Positions 1 to 6,643 of a DNA stretch of 7,509 nucleotides are shown here, one piece after another. How positions within the stretch are numbered: position 1 is the first letter of the stretch; each line of letters begins with the position of its first letter. Origin of the DNA: Ignavibacteriota bacterium (GTDB lineage Bacteria; Bacteroidota; Ignavibacteria; UBA10030; SZUA-254); contig JACPVN010000142.1 in the NCBI GenBank assembly GCA_016191715.1, positions 1-7,509 of the forward strand, given 5' to 3'. The notes below the pieces were generated by a model. It worked only from the letters and a program-made list of their open reading frames with translations. It was not told where the DNA came from and searched no databases. Both the position numbers and the translations under genes were made by a program.

Positions 1-1200
1 GTCTGGGCGAGGTCCGAGAAGGAAGTAAGGAAAGCTCGGTAACGATAGTTTACACATCAGCGGAATTGAAAGGTAGTCAAGACGGAAAGATGTTTCTTTT
101 GCCTCAGCTCCACTCATGTTAATAAAATCACCCCTACCTTTTTGGACATATTCTATCTGTGTAATGAACGTAAAGAAAGATGCACTACTTGACCATTCTA
201 TAAATACACCAGCATTGAATCCGATCCTCATTATTCCGCTGTTAAATAAATTATTGCTTTCAAAATTTTGGTTTGCTAATGTTAAGGCACCTTTAATCCC
301 ATAGTTCTTTACTAAGTTGTTGCGAGTGATTTTAGGGTTGGAAATTATGGTTGATTCAGCTCGCGCTGAATTTTCTTCTACCTCCGATGGAGAAAATTTT
401 TCGCTTGACTTGTTCATCACTAAATCAAGGCGTAAGGTCTCTTCCTCTTTGATTGTTACCATTTGTCTCATATCCAAAAATCCTTTCTTACGCGATTTCA
501 ACTCATATTCACCAACTAACTGTTTTATAGCGAGTGGAGCATTACCAATAGAAATTCCATTTAAAAATATTTCGGCATCTCCAGCATCAAAAGGTTCAAT
601 CTTAATAAAGAGATTTCCATATTTTCCTTCCGGTTCTAATTTATGTGTTACACTCTCGCCAATGCGGAGAAAAATATCTTGCTCGGCGGGTGTATATGGT
701 CCCTGCCGTTCAGCACGTAACTTGTAATTGCCGGGGAGTAACCTCAATTTTAGTTTGTCCGTCCCTTTCTTTTCACCGTCCACAAAGATGTCGCTTTTTG
801 GTGCAAAGACAATCAACTCAGCAAAATTTTTCGTTAACTGTAGTTGTCGTGTTGTGGTAGCGCCATCGCTAATTGTTATTTCTCCTTCATCGCTGTTGTA
901 AAATTCTTTCACAACTTTCAGGAGATACCTGCCCGAGGAAAGTTTTGTATCCTTGTATGGGGTACTTCCAACCCGTTTCCCGTCGAGAAAGAGTTCTGCG
1001 CTATCTTCCGGCGAAGAACTTACTTCCAACGTTCCAAATGCGGGTTTCAATATTACGTGCATCGTTGTATCTCCGCCGTCGGTAATTTCTATTTCCTGCT
1101 CGAACGGATGATATAACTCCGCTTTAATTTGAATGAAATGTCTTCCGCTTTCCAATTGCTTTTTAGTGAGCGGTGCGCTTCCTATTAGTGTCCCATCGAG
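1..1200 (-). CDS. C-terminal continuation of the PEGA protein: PEGA repeats plus PorT-like outer-membrane beta-barrel (partial)
   Basis: Reading the minus strand from base 1200 gives 400 codons without a stop, up to the window edge. It starts inside a PEGA domain (LDGTLIGSAPL), exactly where the upstream frame loses it. Three more PEGA domains follow, marked by LDGKRVGSTPY, VDGEKKGTDKL and LNGISIGNAPL. After a charged linker (about 412-300), the stretch from 300 to 1 resembles the outer-membrane beta-barrel family that includes PorT: GIKGALTLAN, then FNAGVFIEW, IEYVQKGRGDF, LDYLSIPLMCKLSL and PYFLLGPRPD at the edge. The family pattern is strand pairs with a Y-L-x-I-P-L motif and a G-P-R motif. 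The barrel is cut by the window. The first in-frame ATG is only at 1062, so as sequenced this half has no natural start. The likely intact product has a periplasmic or surface PEGA stalk anchored by a C-terminal barrel. If the frameshift is real the gene is a pseudogene; if it is a sequencing error the product exceeds 690 residues. Confidence 0.82.
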
Positions 1201-1451
1201 CGAATGCTGTTTCCTTCCGCATCGCAACGGAGCGTGAGATACCCGAATCGCGGCTTCAACGAGCGTGCAATGCTGATGGTTTTCCCCTCCTCAATCGTGA
1301 ATGTGGAAACATCGGGATAATACAACGGTTTTCTGATTTCCAATTGATACGTTCCTTTGTCGAGTTCCGTTTGGAGCGGCGTTGTGCCGACTTTCTGTCC
1401 GTTAATCAGGACTTCACATTCTTTCGGGTCGGAGGTCAGCCGGAGAAATCC
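412..1451 (-). repeat. Five tandem PEGA-domain coding repeats of about 70 codons
   Basis: Approximate units, from the minus-strand translation with the frameshift repaired, are 1451-1245, 1244-1036, 1035-823, 822-619 and 618-412. Each has a first beta strand, a [L/V/I]-[D/N]-G-x-x-x-G turn, a K/S-G-x-Y strand and a closing T-[I/L] strand that runs into the next unit through an aromatic-G junction (F-G, F-A-E, Y-G). They are divergent at DNA level, so they are old domain duplications rather than a recent array. Unit two contains the frameshift. Confidence 0.8.
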
Positions 1452-2069
1452 GGGAAGCGCAAGCCGTGTCTCTGTGTGTGAAGTTCCCGGTTTCATATCT
1501 ACCGTCAGGTTTTTCGGCTCATCCGCCTGCACTTCGAGGGTTTGGTTTTGAAATCCGTTCTTGAAAAAATAAAAGGCGTAGTTCCCTTTCTCCAGTTTGT
1601 ACGAAATTCGTTTGCCCTGAGACATGACAGGAGTAAAATCTCCGAACGAAGAAAATACTGAATCCTCGTTTACATCAAATAAAATTTCTATCAGATTTTC
1701 ATTCCCGGGGAGAAGCGGTGACTTTGCGGAGATGGCTAATTCGTAACTTCGTTTCGCTGAAAAACTTTCCGGACCGACTTCCAATCTCTGAAATCCTTCA
1801 GCATCAATCTTGAGAATGTGTGTTCCTGCCGGCAACCAAAGTTCCCACGTTCCGGAAGAAATCGGATTTATCTTGTCAATTCGCCGGTTGCTATCGAACC
1901 GGAGTTTCGGAATCTGAGAATTAACCCGGACGTACACCTTATCCGCTTCCGGATTAATTTTCATGGTTTCGTACAATGAGTCCACCTTCATTTGGCGGTT
2001 GAGTTGTTGTGCCTCCGTGTATATAGCAACACAGAGAATCAATAGCATAATAGGAAAAACTTTTCTCAT
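1185..2069 (-). CDS. PEGA-repeat exported protein, N-terminal part (frameshifted; continues at 1-1200)
   Basis: As read this is 294 residues, but it is the front of a much longer protein. Residues 1-20 form a signal peptide (hydrophobic 7-17, probable cleavage after Y-T-E-A, before QQ). Residues 40-100 and 125-195 are beta-rich and resemble degenerate PEGA domains; 207-275 is a clear PEGA domain (INGQKVGTTPL, then a K-G-x-Y turn). A further PEGA domain begins at 276 (YLTLRCDAEGNSI) and breaks off at residue 290, where the frame is lost and five unrelated residues lead to a stop. Aligning with the preceding repeat shows exactly one base missing. PEGA domains are small extracytoplasmic beta domains found in surface proteins. 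The ATG at 2069 is forced: an in-frame TAA, the stop of the upstream gene, lies 12 bases before it and no other start codon intervenes. AAGGA directly abuts the ATG, an unusually tight spacing. It is probably cotranscribed with the FN3/SUMF1 lipoprotein gene. Confidence 0.88.
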   Translation of the reverse strand: MRKVFPIMLLILCVAIYTEAQQLNRQMKVDSLYETMKINPEADKVYVRVNSQIPKLRFDSNRRIDKINPISSGTWELWLPAGTHILKIDAEGFQRLEVGPESFSAKRSYELAISAKSPLLPGNENLIEILFDVNEDSVFSSFGDFTPVMSQGKRISYKLEKGNYAFYFFKNGFQNQTLEVQADEPKNLTVDMKPGTSHTETRLALPGFLRLTSDPKECEVLINGQKVGTTPLQTELDKGTYQLEIRKPLYYPDVSTFTIEEGKTISIARSLKPRFGYLTLRCDAEGNSIRSMGH

Positions 2070-2081
2070 TCCTTTTTCAAA

Positions 2082-3746
2082 TTAAGGTTCTAATTGTTTT
2101 ACGTAACGAAAACCAAGATTACTAAATCGGTCACCGGGACTTGCGCCATTCCGTTGTGTAACTCTACAAAATGTACTCGATAGCTCCCATGAACCACCTC
2201 GAACAATTCTGGTAGGATAACCATTCTGTTGCGTATCCCATGAATTTCCATCCGTTGGTGCTCCAGTATAACTTGTATGATACCAATCAGAGCACCATTC
2301 CCACACATTCCCGCTCATGTCAAAAATACCTAATTGATTTGCTTTTTTTGTTCCCTTCCTATGGGTCGAACCATCAGAATTATTATTGTACCACGCTACC
2401 TCCTCTATAGTGTTACTCCCACTATACGTATAATTATCCATATTGTGAATCCCCCCTTTTGCTGCATATTCCCACTCAGATTCCGTAGGTAACCTGTAAG
2501 AATTAGTTCCCATCATCAAATTTAAGTAACTGATCCAGGTGATAACGTCAGTCCAACTTACCTTTTCAACCGGTAATGCACTACTTCCAAAATAACTAGG
2601 TGACGAACTGAGTGTGGTACCACCGTTGAGTTTTTTCCAATCTACAACTTGTTTCCATTCATTTTGTGTTACTTCGTTTCTCCCGATATAAAAACTTTTG
2701 ATCGTTAAATTATGAACGGGTTGTTCATCAGATGAACCAGTATTATTCCCCATTTGAAAAGTTCCACCTTGAACATAAATCAATTCTCCGAATAACAACA
2801 TAGCTCGAGTTGCATTCGCAATTGTTGAATAAATACTTGTGTTATGTACCGAAATAGCACGTATTCGGAAATAATAAATTGAAGAAGAGTCAAAGGTACC
2901 GCTTAAAGTTGCCGTCGTAATATTTAAATCAACAGTTTCAACAAGTGAAAAATGATTGGTATCATTAACACTTTGTTCAATTTCAAATATAGTCTCAAAG
3001 GCATTGTTATCATTCCATTCTAAAATCACAGTATTTGAAGTTATTGAAGCTACAAATAAAAAAGTAGGTGCAGGAAAAGATAATGCTGTTGAAACAACAG
3101 GAGTATAGGTACTAAAATTATTTAATGACTTCGCACGTATCCGAAAATAGTTCAAATCGTTTTGAAAATATATCCCTAAAATTTTTCTGTTTATTGCTGG
3201 AAAATCTACACTATCAACAACAACAAATTCGTTTGTTTGGTTAGTACTACGCTCAATAAATATTTTTTTTGTCAGGGTACTATTATTTTGCCATTGCAAT
3301 ACTGCCGTTGTCTCTGAACTTAACGCTACGGTAAGATTGGAAGGAGATGGAAAAGCGAGTGAAGTTGAAGTTACTAGAGAATAAGGACTGTAGTTGTTTA
3401 GCGACCTTGCACGGACTCGGAAATAATATATCGTTTCTGTATTAAATATACCGGTAATTTTTATTGTATTTATTTCAGAATTTCCGATAGGTGAAAAATG
3501 TGAACCTAAACCCTGCTCTATTTCATAATGTAATTTTGCGTTAGGATATTTTATATCCTTATTTGGGTCATCCCATTTAAGTACAACTGACGTATCTGCA
3601 AGAAACGCAACAGAGGTAATTGTTGGCGGCTTTAAGGGAACACCGGGGTCGATCGGGTTTTCAAATTCCCTCTCTTTACAACTCATCATCAAGAGGAGAA
3701 GGAGAAAGAATGGTGCAAGGGTTGTGTTTTTTTTCATTGTGCGCAT
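2082..3746 (-). CDS. Lipoprotein with three FN3 domains and a C-terminal FGE-sulfatase (SUMF1-like) domain
   Basis: I chose the ATG at 3746 because AGGA sits five bases upstream; the frame stays open to a TTG at 3788, ATGs at 3752 and 3737 are alternatives. Numbering below starts at the TTG (subtract 14 for the chosen start). A lipoprotein signal ends in L-M-M-S-C (Cys37), followed by NPIDP, common in surface lipoproteins of this group. Three FN3-like domains span about 53-145, 147-238 and 240-330, each ending in a Y-F-R-[V/I]-R-A strand. Residues 335-568 are an FGE-sulfatase domain: GGTFQMG, NEVTQNEW, LPVEKVSWTDV, YRLPTESEWEYAA, GIFDMSGNVWEWC, RIVRGGSW and NLGFRYV. In true formylglycine-generating enzymes two cysteines in the GGS(Y/F)xCxxxxC stretch bind copper and catalyse. 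Here the first is Leu536 and only Cys541 remains, so sulfatase activation is unlikely. A structural role, like the related gliding lipoproteins GldJ/GldK, or an unrelated ligand-binding role is more plausible. The gene is notably AT-rich. The stop lies 12 bases before the PEGA gene. Confidence 0.9.
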   Translation of the reverse strand: MRTMKKNTTLAPFFLLLLLMMSCKEREFENPIDPGVPLKPPTITSVAFLADTSVVLKWDDPNKDIKYPNAKLHYEIEQGLGSHFSPIGNSEINTIKITGIFNTETIYYFRVRARSLNNYSPYSLVTSTSLAFPSPSNLTVALSSETTAVLQWQNNSTLTKKIFIERSTNQTNEFVVVDSVDFPAINRKILGIYFQNDLNYFRIRAKSLNNFSTYTPVVSTALSFPAPTFLFVASITSNTVILEWNDNNAFETIFEIEQSVNDTNHFSLVETVDLNITTATLSGTFDSSSIYYFRIRAISVHNTSIYSTIANATRAMLLFGELIYVQGGTFQMGNNTGSSDEQPVHNLTIKSFYIGRNEVTQNEWKQVVDWKKLNGGTTLSSSPSYFGSSALPVEKVSWTDVITWISYLNLMMGTNSYRLPTESEWEYAAKGGIHNMDNYTYSGSNTIEEVAWYNNNSDGSTHRKGTKKANQLGIFDMSGNVWEWCSDWYHTSYTGAPTDGNSWDTQQNGYPTRIVRGGSWELSSTFCRVTQRNGASPGDRFSNLGFRYVKQLEP

Positions 3747-3800
3747 GTTCATCCTACTATTTCCCACCGATTGGAGTATATCCGGCAAAGCGCTGAAACA

Positions 3801-4013
3801 CTACAATTCCGTTTCCGGTCCAAACATCTCTTCTAAAAATTTTTCTTCATCAAGGTTGGATTGCCAAAGCCGATGCCGCTTCACCGATTCCATCCGTTTT
3901 GGTTTTGTTATCGAAAGGAATCTCCTTGTTTCAGCAGGACCTAATTTATCAATCAGTAGTGTTACTGCTTTTTCAAATAATTGTTCTTCCGGTAAGTATG
4001 TATGTATTTTCAT
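3801..4013 (-). CDS. Small protein paired with a PIN-domain protein, probable antitoxin
   Basis: This 70-residue protein starts inside the stop of the PIN gene (ATGA overlap, 4010-4013), so the two are almost certainly translationally coupled. Residues 8-34 look helical (FEKAVTLLIDKLGPAETRRF). A basic stretch follows at 35-48, then a tail R-H-R-L-W-Q at 46-51 and LDEEKFLEEMFG at 54-65. A helical front and an acidic, amphipathic tail containing Trp and Phe are what one expects of an antitoxin whose C-terminus packs on its toxin. I recall similar small proteins next to PIN genes but cannot name a family. No standard DNA-binding fold (ribbon-helix-helix, AbrB, Phd) is evident by eye. It ends 54 bases before the chosen start of the FN3/SUMF1 gene. 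It could instead be an unrelated small accessory protein. Confidence 0.72.
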   Translation of the reverse strand: MKIHTYLPEEQLFEKAVTLLIDKLGPAETRRFLSITKPKRMESVKRHRLWQSNLDEEKFLEEMFGPETEL

Positions 4014-4459
4014 AGTAAATTTTCCTGACTACAAAATTCTATGGGATTAAGTGAAATAATTTTTCCATTCTTCTTACTTTTTTTCAAGAGTGCATCATCT
4101 GTGCTGATAAAAACATCGGCAGTTTTTTCTGCTATTGCAAAATGTGCGGCATCTGCTACTTTTATGTGGAGCGTTCGAAGTTCCTTCGTCCGTTTTTTCA
4201 TTGCAACTTTATCATACAGGTTTTTTTTTCCATATGTATTCAAAAATGTCATTATTTCTGTTCGTTCCTGATAATCTTCTATTTGAGAAAGTTCTTTGAA
4301 ATGAACATCAGAAATAACCATTTCATAGTTGCCGCTTCGAATATTTTCCGTTATCAGCAATACCGCATCTGTTTCAAGGCGCAATCGTAATACATGTTGG
4401 TTATCAAACGGACGGCATAAAGCACAAACATCAATGTAAAGTTTTTTCATTGGTTTCAT
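4010..4459 (-). CDS. PIN-domain protein, probable VapC-like ribonuclease toxin
   Basis: The 149-residue product has the layout of a PIN-domain nuclease, a Mg/Mn-dependent RNase fold common in toxins. The four expected acidic positions are visible: Asp10 in the first strand (KKLYIDVC), Glu56 (DVHFKELSQI), Asp103 (VADAAHFAIA) and Asp121 (VFISTDDALL). The ADAAHFA and STDD motifs are typical. Length fits the family (about 130-150). The ATG at 4459 is used; a second ATG at 4450 (MKKLYIDVC) gives an equally good N-terminus. The only Shine-Dalgarno-like bases (AAGAG) lie nine bases upstream of 4459. Its downstream partner overlaps by four bases. Here the nuclease gene comes first and the small partner second, the reverse of most vapBC loci. 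A dyad and promoter-like elements lie in the 57 bases before it, suggesting independent expression from the flanking envelope genes. RNase activity and target are inferred. Confidence 0.85.
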   Translation of the reverse strand: MKPMKKLYIDVCALCRPFDNQHVLRLRLETDAVLLITENIRSGNYEMVISDVHFKELSQIEDYQERTEIMTFLNTYGKKNLYDKVAMKKRTKELRTLHIKVADAAHFAIAEKTADVFISTDDALLKKSKKNGKIISLNPIEFCSQENLL

Positions 4460-4460
4460 T

Positions 4461-4489
4461 CAAATGTACTCTTAATCATACAAATTCAA
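4461..4489 (-). promoter_or_regulatory. Candidate Bacteroidota-type promoter of the PIN module
   Basis: On the minus strand TTG (4489-4487) is followed after 18 bases by TACATTTG (4468-4461), matching the TAnnTTTG -7 element used by the Bacteroidota primary sigma factor. The -7 element ends one base before the ATG at 4459, so a transcript would begin within the first codons of that start. This would imply a leaderless or nearly leaderless message using the ATG at 4450. A sigma-70-like TATGAT also lies between the two elements. Confidence 0.35.
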
Positions 4490-4501
4490 AAATAATTTGA
4501 A
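4485..4501. promoter_or_regulatory. Perfect inverted repeat, candidate operator of the PIN module
   Basis: TTCAAA-N5-TTTGAA is a perfect dyad (arms 4485-4490 and 4496-4501) in the short gap upstream of the PIN gene. One arm covers the proposed -33 TTG (4487-4489). Toxin-antitoxin operons are usually autorepressed through such dyads. It is all A/T apart from one G/C pair per arm, so chance occurrence in AT-rich DNA is possible, and no run of T follows that would make it a terminator. Confidence 0.35.
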
Positions 4502-4516
4502 GTGTGCTATTCATAA

Positions 4517-5827
4517 TCATTTCAACACTTCAATCCATATAATCTTCCTGCCATTGAACGTACTCATCTCTGCTTCCTGAGTTGTTTCCACATCAAGAAA
4601 CCGGTGGTTCGTACAAAGAACAATTGCAAGTACTTCCTCATCGGAAATCACAACGCCATACAACCCTTCAAGCGAATCAAAATCGTCTCGGTTTCCTGTG
4701 ATTATCTCTTTTCCTTTCACAAGAGTTTTCAACTCATTCAGAAACATTTTCAGGTCACCACGCGTGTCAAGAAGTTTCTGTAACGCGGCAGAGATAGTTT
4801 GTTCAACGATGTGGTTCGTTTGTAGCGGTTCTTCGAGTTGGTTTTTCTTTCCCGGAAGTTTGAAAAGGAGTGTCGAAGATATTGTTCTTCCTTGTTGCAT
4901 GGAATCGGCAAATGCAAGAAGTTCGTCCAATTCCTCTTCATAGCGGTAATCAATCTCTGCTACAAGTTCCCGCTCACGCTGTTCTTTATCAACAAAGAAA
5001 AATGAAAGTTGTGTTTCACCGTTCACCACTTCACCGACACTTTGCCCGATGCCATCCATATATTCAAACCGGAGACGGGAAACCGGTTGCCCGCGAAACA
5101 TTGCCCGATATTTCCATGTCATGGTTTCGTCCGTTACTTCCTTGAGAGGAACAAAAGAAATTCCGTGAACGATGGTTTCAATCTCACGCGGCGCCGTTTC
5201 TGTTACGAAAGAAAACACTCCGTTGATGGTACAACCAACCGTATCAGGATGAATGGATGCAAGAAGCCATGCACGGTAGTAGTGCTTCAATGCAGATTCA
5301 AGATTCAGACCTTGCGTTTTGGTGTTTGCAAGTTCATTCTTTGCCTGCTCAATGTATGACAGAATTTTTGTTCGTCGTTGGGCGAACAATTCCCGCACAA
5401 CATCTTTCGAAACGGATTTCGTGACCTTGAATGTGCCTTCGGGAAATTTCGTTACTGTTTCTTTGACATCCCTGAGCATCAACGATGAGCGGGCAACAGT
5501 CTGTATTCTGAATGTATCCTGAAGATTCGCGTTTTCTTCCTGAACAATTCTCGTACTCGTTGACGAAACGAACACCTGAATTTGTTGGAGAAGATTATTC
5601 GTGGCAGACTCACGCGCTTTATCAACATCGCTGTGGATTCCAACCCCGACATAGAGTTCGCTCCGCAATTCCATTCCGGTTTGGGAAAAAAGCACAAGGC
5701 TGTTGGTTAACAACATCCAACCCACAACAAGAAAAGAAATAATGCGACTACCCATCATAAACAACAATGCACACGTTGCTAAGGTCAGTGTCTCGGTTCT
5801 CACTCGTTTTTTAGGAAGCAGAGACAC
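4517..5827 (-). CDS. Exported protein with an N-terminal LPP20-like domain
   Basis: Up to 436 residues. The longest frame starts with GTG at 5827, with AAGG three bases upstream. ATGs at 5758 and 5755 (residues 24 and 25) lack a Shine-Dalgarno but give a more ordinary signal peptide (MGSRIISFLVVGWMLLTNS, cleavage near LFSQ-TG), so the true start is uncertain. There is no clear lipobox. Residues 55-150 resemble LPP20: LYVGVGIHSDVDKARESA, then a helix with NNLLQQIQVFVSS, and a GTFKVTKSVSKDVV strand. Residues 150-195 are helical, perhaps one TPR-like hairpin. Residues 225-320 are beta-rich (WKYRAMFRGQPVSRLRF) and may be an Ig-like domain. Residues 335-436 are mixed and I do not recognise them. 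It follows the smaller LPP20 lipoprotein gene by 52 bases, separated by an apparent terminator. Function unknown; probably periplasmic or at the outer membrane. Confidence 0.82.
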   Translation of the reverse strand: MSLLPKKRVRTETLTLATCALLFMMGSRIISFLVVGWMLLTNSLVLFSQTGMELRSELYVGVGIHSDVDKARESATNNLLQQIQVFVSSTSTRIVQEENANLQDTFRIQTVARSSLMLRDVKETVTKFPEGTFKVTKSVSKDVVRELFAQRRTKILSYIEQAKNELANTKTQGLNLESALKHYYRAWLLASIHPDTVGCTINGVFSFVTETAPREIETIVHGISFVPLKEVTDETMTWKYRAMFRGQPVSRLRFEYMDGIGQSVGEVVNGETQLSFFFVDKEQRERELVAEIDYRYEEELDELLAFADSMQQGRTISSTLLFKLPGKKNQLEEPLQTNHIVEQTISAALQKLLDTRGDLKMFLNELKTLVKGKEIITGNRDDFDSLEGLYGVVISDEEVLAIVLCTNHRFLDVETTQEAEMSTFNGRKIIWIEVLK

Positions 5828-5847
5828 GAACCTTAAACATTAGAAAT

Positions 5848-5892
5848 AAAAAAGCGACAAGAAGTAACAATAAAACAGATTACTTCTCTTGT
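5848..5892 (-). terminator. Intrinsic terminator overlapping the stop of the LPP20 lipoprotein gene
   Basis: On the minus strand ACAAGAGAAGTAA (5892-5880) pairs with TTACTTCTTGT (5867-5857) with a two-base bulge and a 12-base loop. After three bases a run of six T follows (5853-5848). The TAA stop codon lies inside the 5' arm. The stem is AT-rich, so termination is probably partial, leaving some read-through into the next gene. A translating ribosome reaching the stop would cover the 5' arm. Confidence 0.55.
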
Positions 5893-6455
5893 TCCTTTTT
5901 CCAATCCTCGAACTTCTTCACTTCATCATCAAGTTCTTTAAACACCTGAGTGGCACGGAAGCGTGTGTACATTTGCTCGTTCTTTTTTATTTTGTCGAGC
6001 ATTGCTTCTTTCATTGCGCCAAGAGGTAGTTCCATCAGCACATACGAGCGCCATGAATCTTCAACCTGAGAAGCAGTTTGTTTTTTAACCTTAGAGCCGT
6101 TAAGTACATTTGCCGTAATCTGTTTGTTTGCAGAAGTAAATTGTTCCAGATACTGTGCATTTTCTGCTGTTCCCACTTCTTCACGAAACCGTTGTTCAAT
6201 CGAATTTACCCGTACTTCAAGTTGACGAGCAATTTCTGCTCGACCGTCGTTAATTGCCTTGTCTATTGACATTTGCATATCAGTTGAAACGGCAGATTTA
6301 CTTGAACGAAGAAAATCAGTATCATCGGTAGATTCGCCATACCAATCCGGAACCTCTCCGACTCCGGTTCCCGTCACGGTTGTTTGGGTACTTCCACACC
6401 CGATTAAGAACGCGCTAACAAAAATAGCAATGATGATAAAAATAAATGTACGCAT
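5880..6455 (-). CDS. LPP20-family lipoprotein
   Basis: A 191-residue lipoprotein. Residues 1-20 are a lipoprotein signal with the lipobox F-L-I-G-C (Cys20), followed by a Ser/Thr-rich linker. The LPP20 pattern follows: EVPDWYGES at 34-42, a helix with S-I-D-K-A-I-N-D-G-R-A-E-I-A (63-76), RQLEVRVNSIEQRF (77-90), the NGSKVKKQ strand (119-126) and RSYVLMELPLGAM at 136-148. Residues 150-191 are a charged helical, probably coiled-coil tail. LPP20 proteins are named after a Helicobacter pylori outer-membrane lipoprotein and often occur near CsgG-like or other envelope genes; their molecular role is unclear. GTGAGG five bases before the ATG is a good ribosome binding site. It is the first gene of the minus-strand block, with a promoter candidate about 110 bases upstream and a terminator on its stop. 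Confidence 0.9.
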   Translation of the reverse strand: MRTFIFIIIAIFVSAFLIGCGSTQTTVTGTGVGEVPDWYGESTDDTDFLRSSKSAVSTDMQMSIDKAINDGRAEIARQLEVRVNSIEQRFREEVGTAENAQYLEQFTSANKQITANVLNGSKVKKQTASQVEDSWRSYVLMELPLGAMKEAMLDKIKKNEQMYTRFRATQVFKELDDEVKKFEDWKKEQEK

Positions 6456-6562
6456 GTATTCCTCACGTTAATAGTTTGAAGTTAGTTATTTAAGAAAGAA
6501 AAAATTACATCATATACCTTTGACTGCATACCGAAATAAGATAAAACACATTTTATGCTCGG

Positions 6563-6593
6563 CAAATGTACGAAAGAGAACTGTTAATATCAA
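6563..6593 (-). promoter_or_regulatory. Candidate promoter of the LPP20 gene block
   Basis: On the minus strand TTGATA (6593-6588) is followed after 17 bases by TACATT, extended to TACATTTG (6570-6563). It fits both a sigma-70 reading (TTGATA-N17-TACATT) and the Bacteroidota reading (TTG-N20-TAnnTTTG). Start of transcription would be near 6556, giving a leader of about 100 bases. Confidence 0.5.
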
Positions 6594-6643
6594 GGAAAAT
6601 TAAATCTTCTTTAAACGCCGAATTCTTCCAACTTTCTGACATG

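Noticed and set aside
116..1116. Several plus-strand open frames (116-304, 317-727, 645-860, 844-1116) opposite the PEGA/barrel gene
   Set aside because: The minus strand here encodes a continuous, recognisable PEGA and barrel protein; the plus-strand translations show no family features or ribosome sites.
1186..1215. Programmed -1 frameshift in the PEGA gene
   Set aside because: A -1 shift would restore the frame, but there is no X-XXY-YYZ slippery heptamer in phase and no obvious downstream hairpin or pseudoknot.
2082..3746. Functional formylglycine-generating enzyme (sulfatase maturation)
   Set aside because: The first of the two catalytic cysteines is replaced by leucine and no sulfatase gene is in the window.
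3747..3788. N-terminal extension of the FN3/SUMF1 lipoprotein to a TTG at 3788
   Set aside because: It adds a polar segment before a lipoprotein signal, begins with a rare start codon and leaves only 12 bases after the upstream gene; the ATG at 3746 has AGGA at a good distance.
4485..4501. Terminator after the larger LPP20-like gene
   Set aside because: The stem is six mostly A/T pairs with no following T-run, so an operator reading is preferred.
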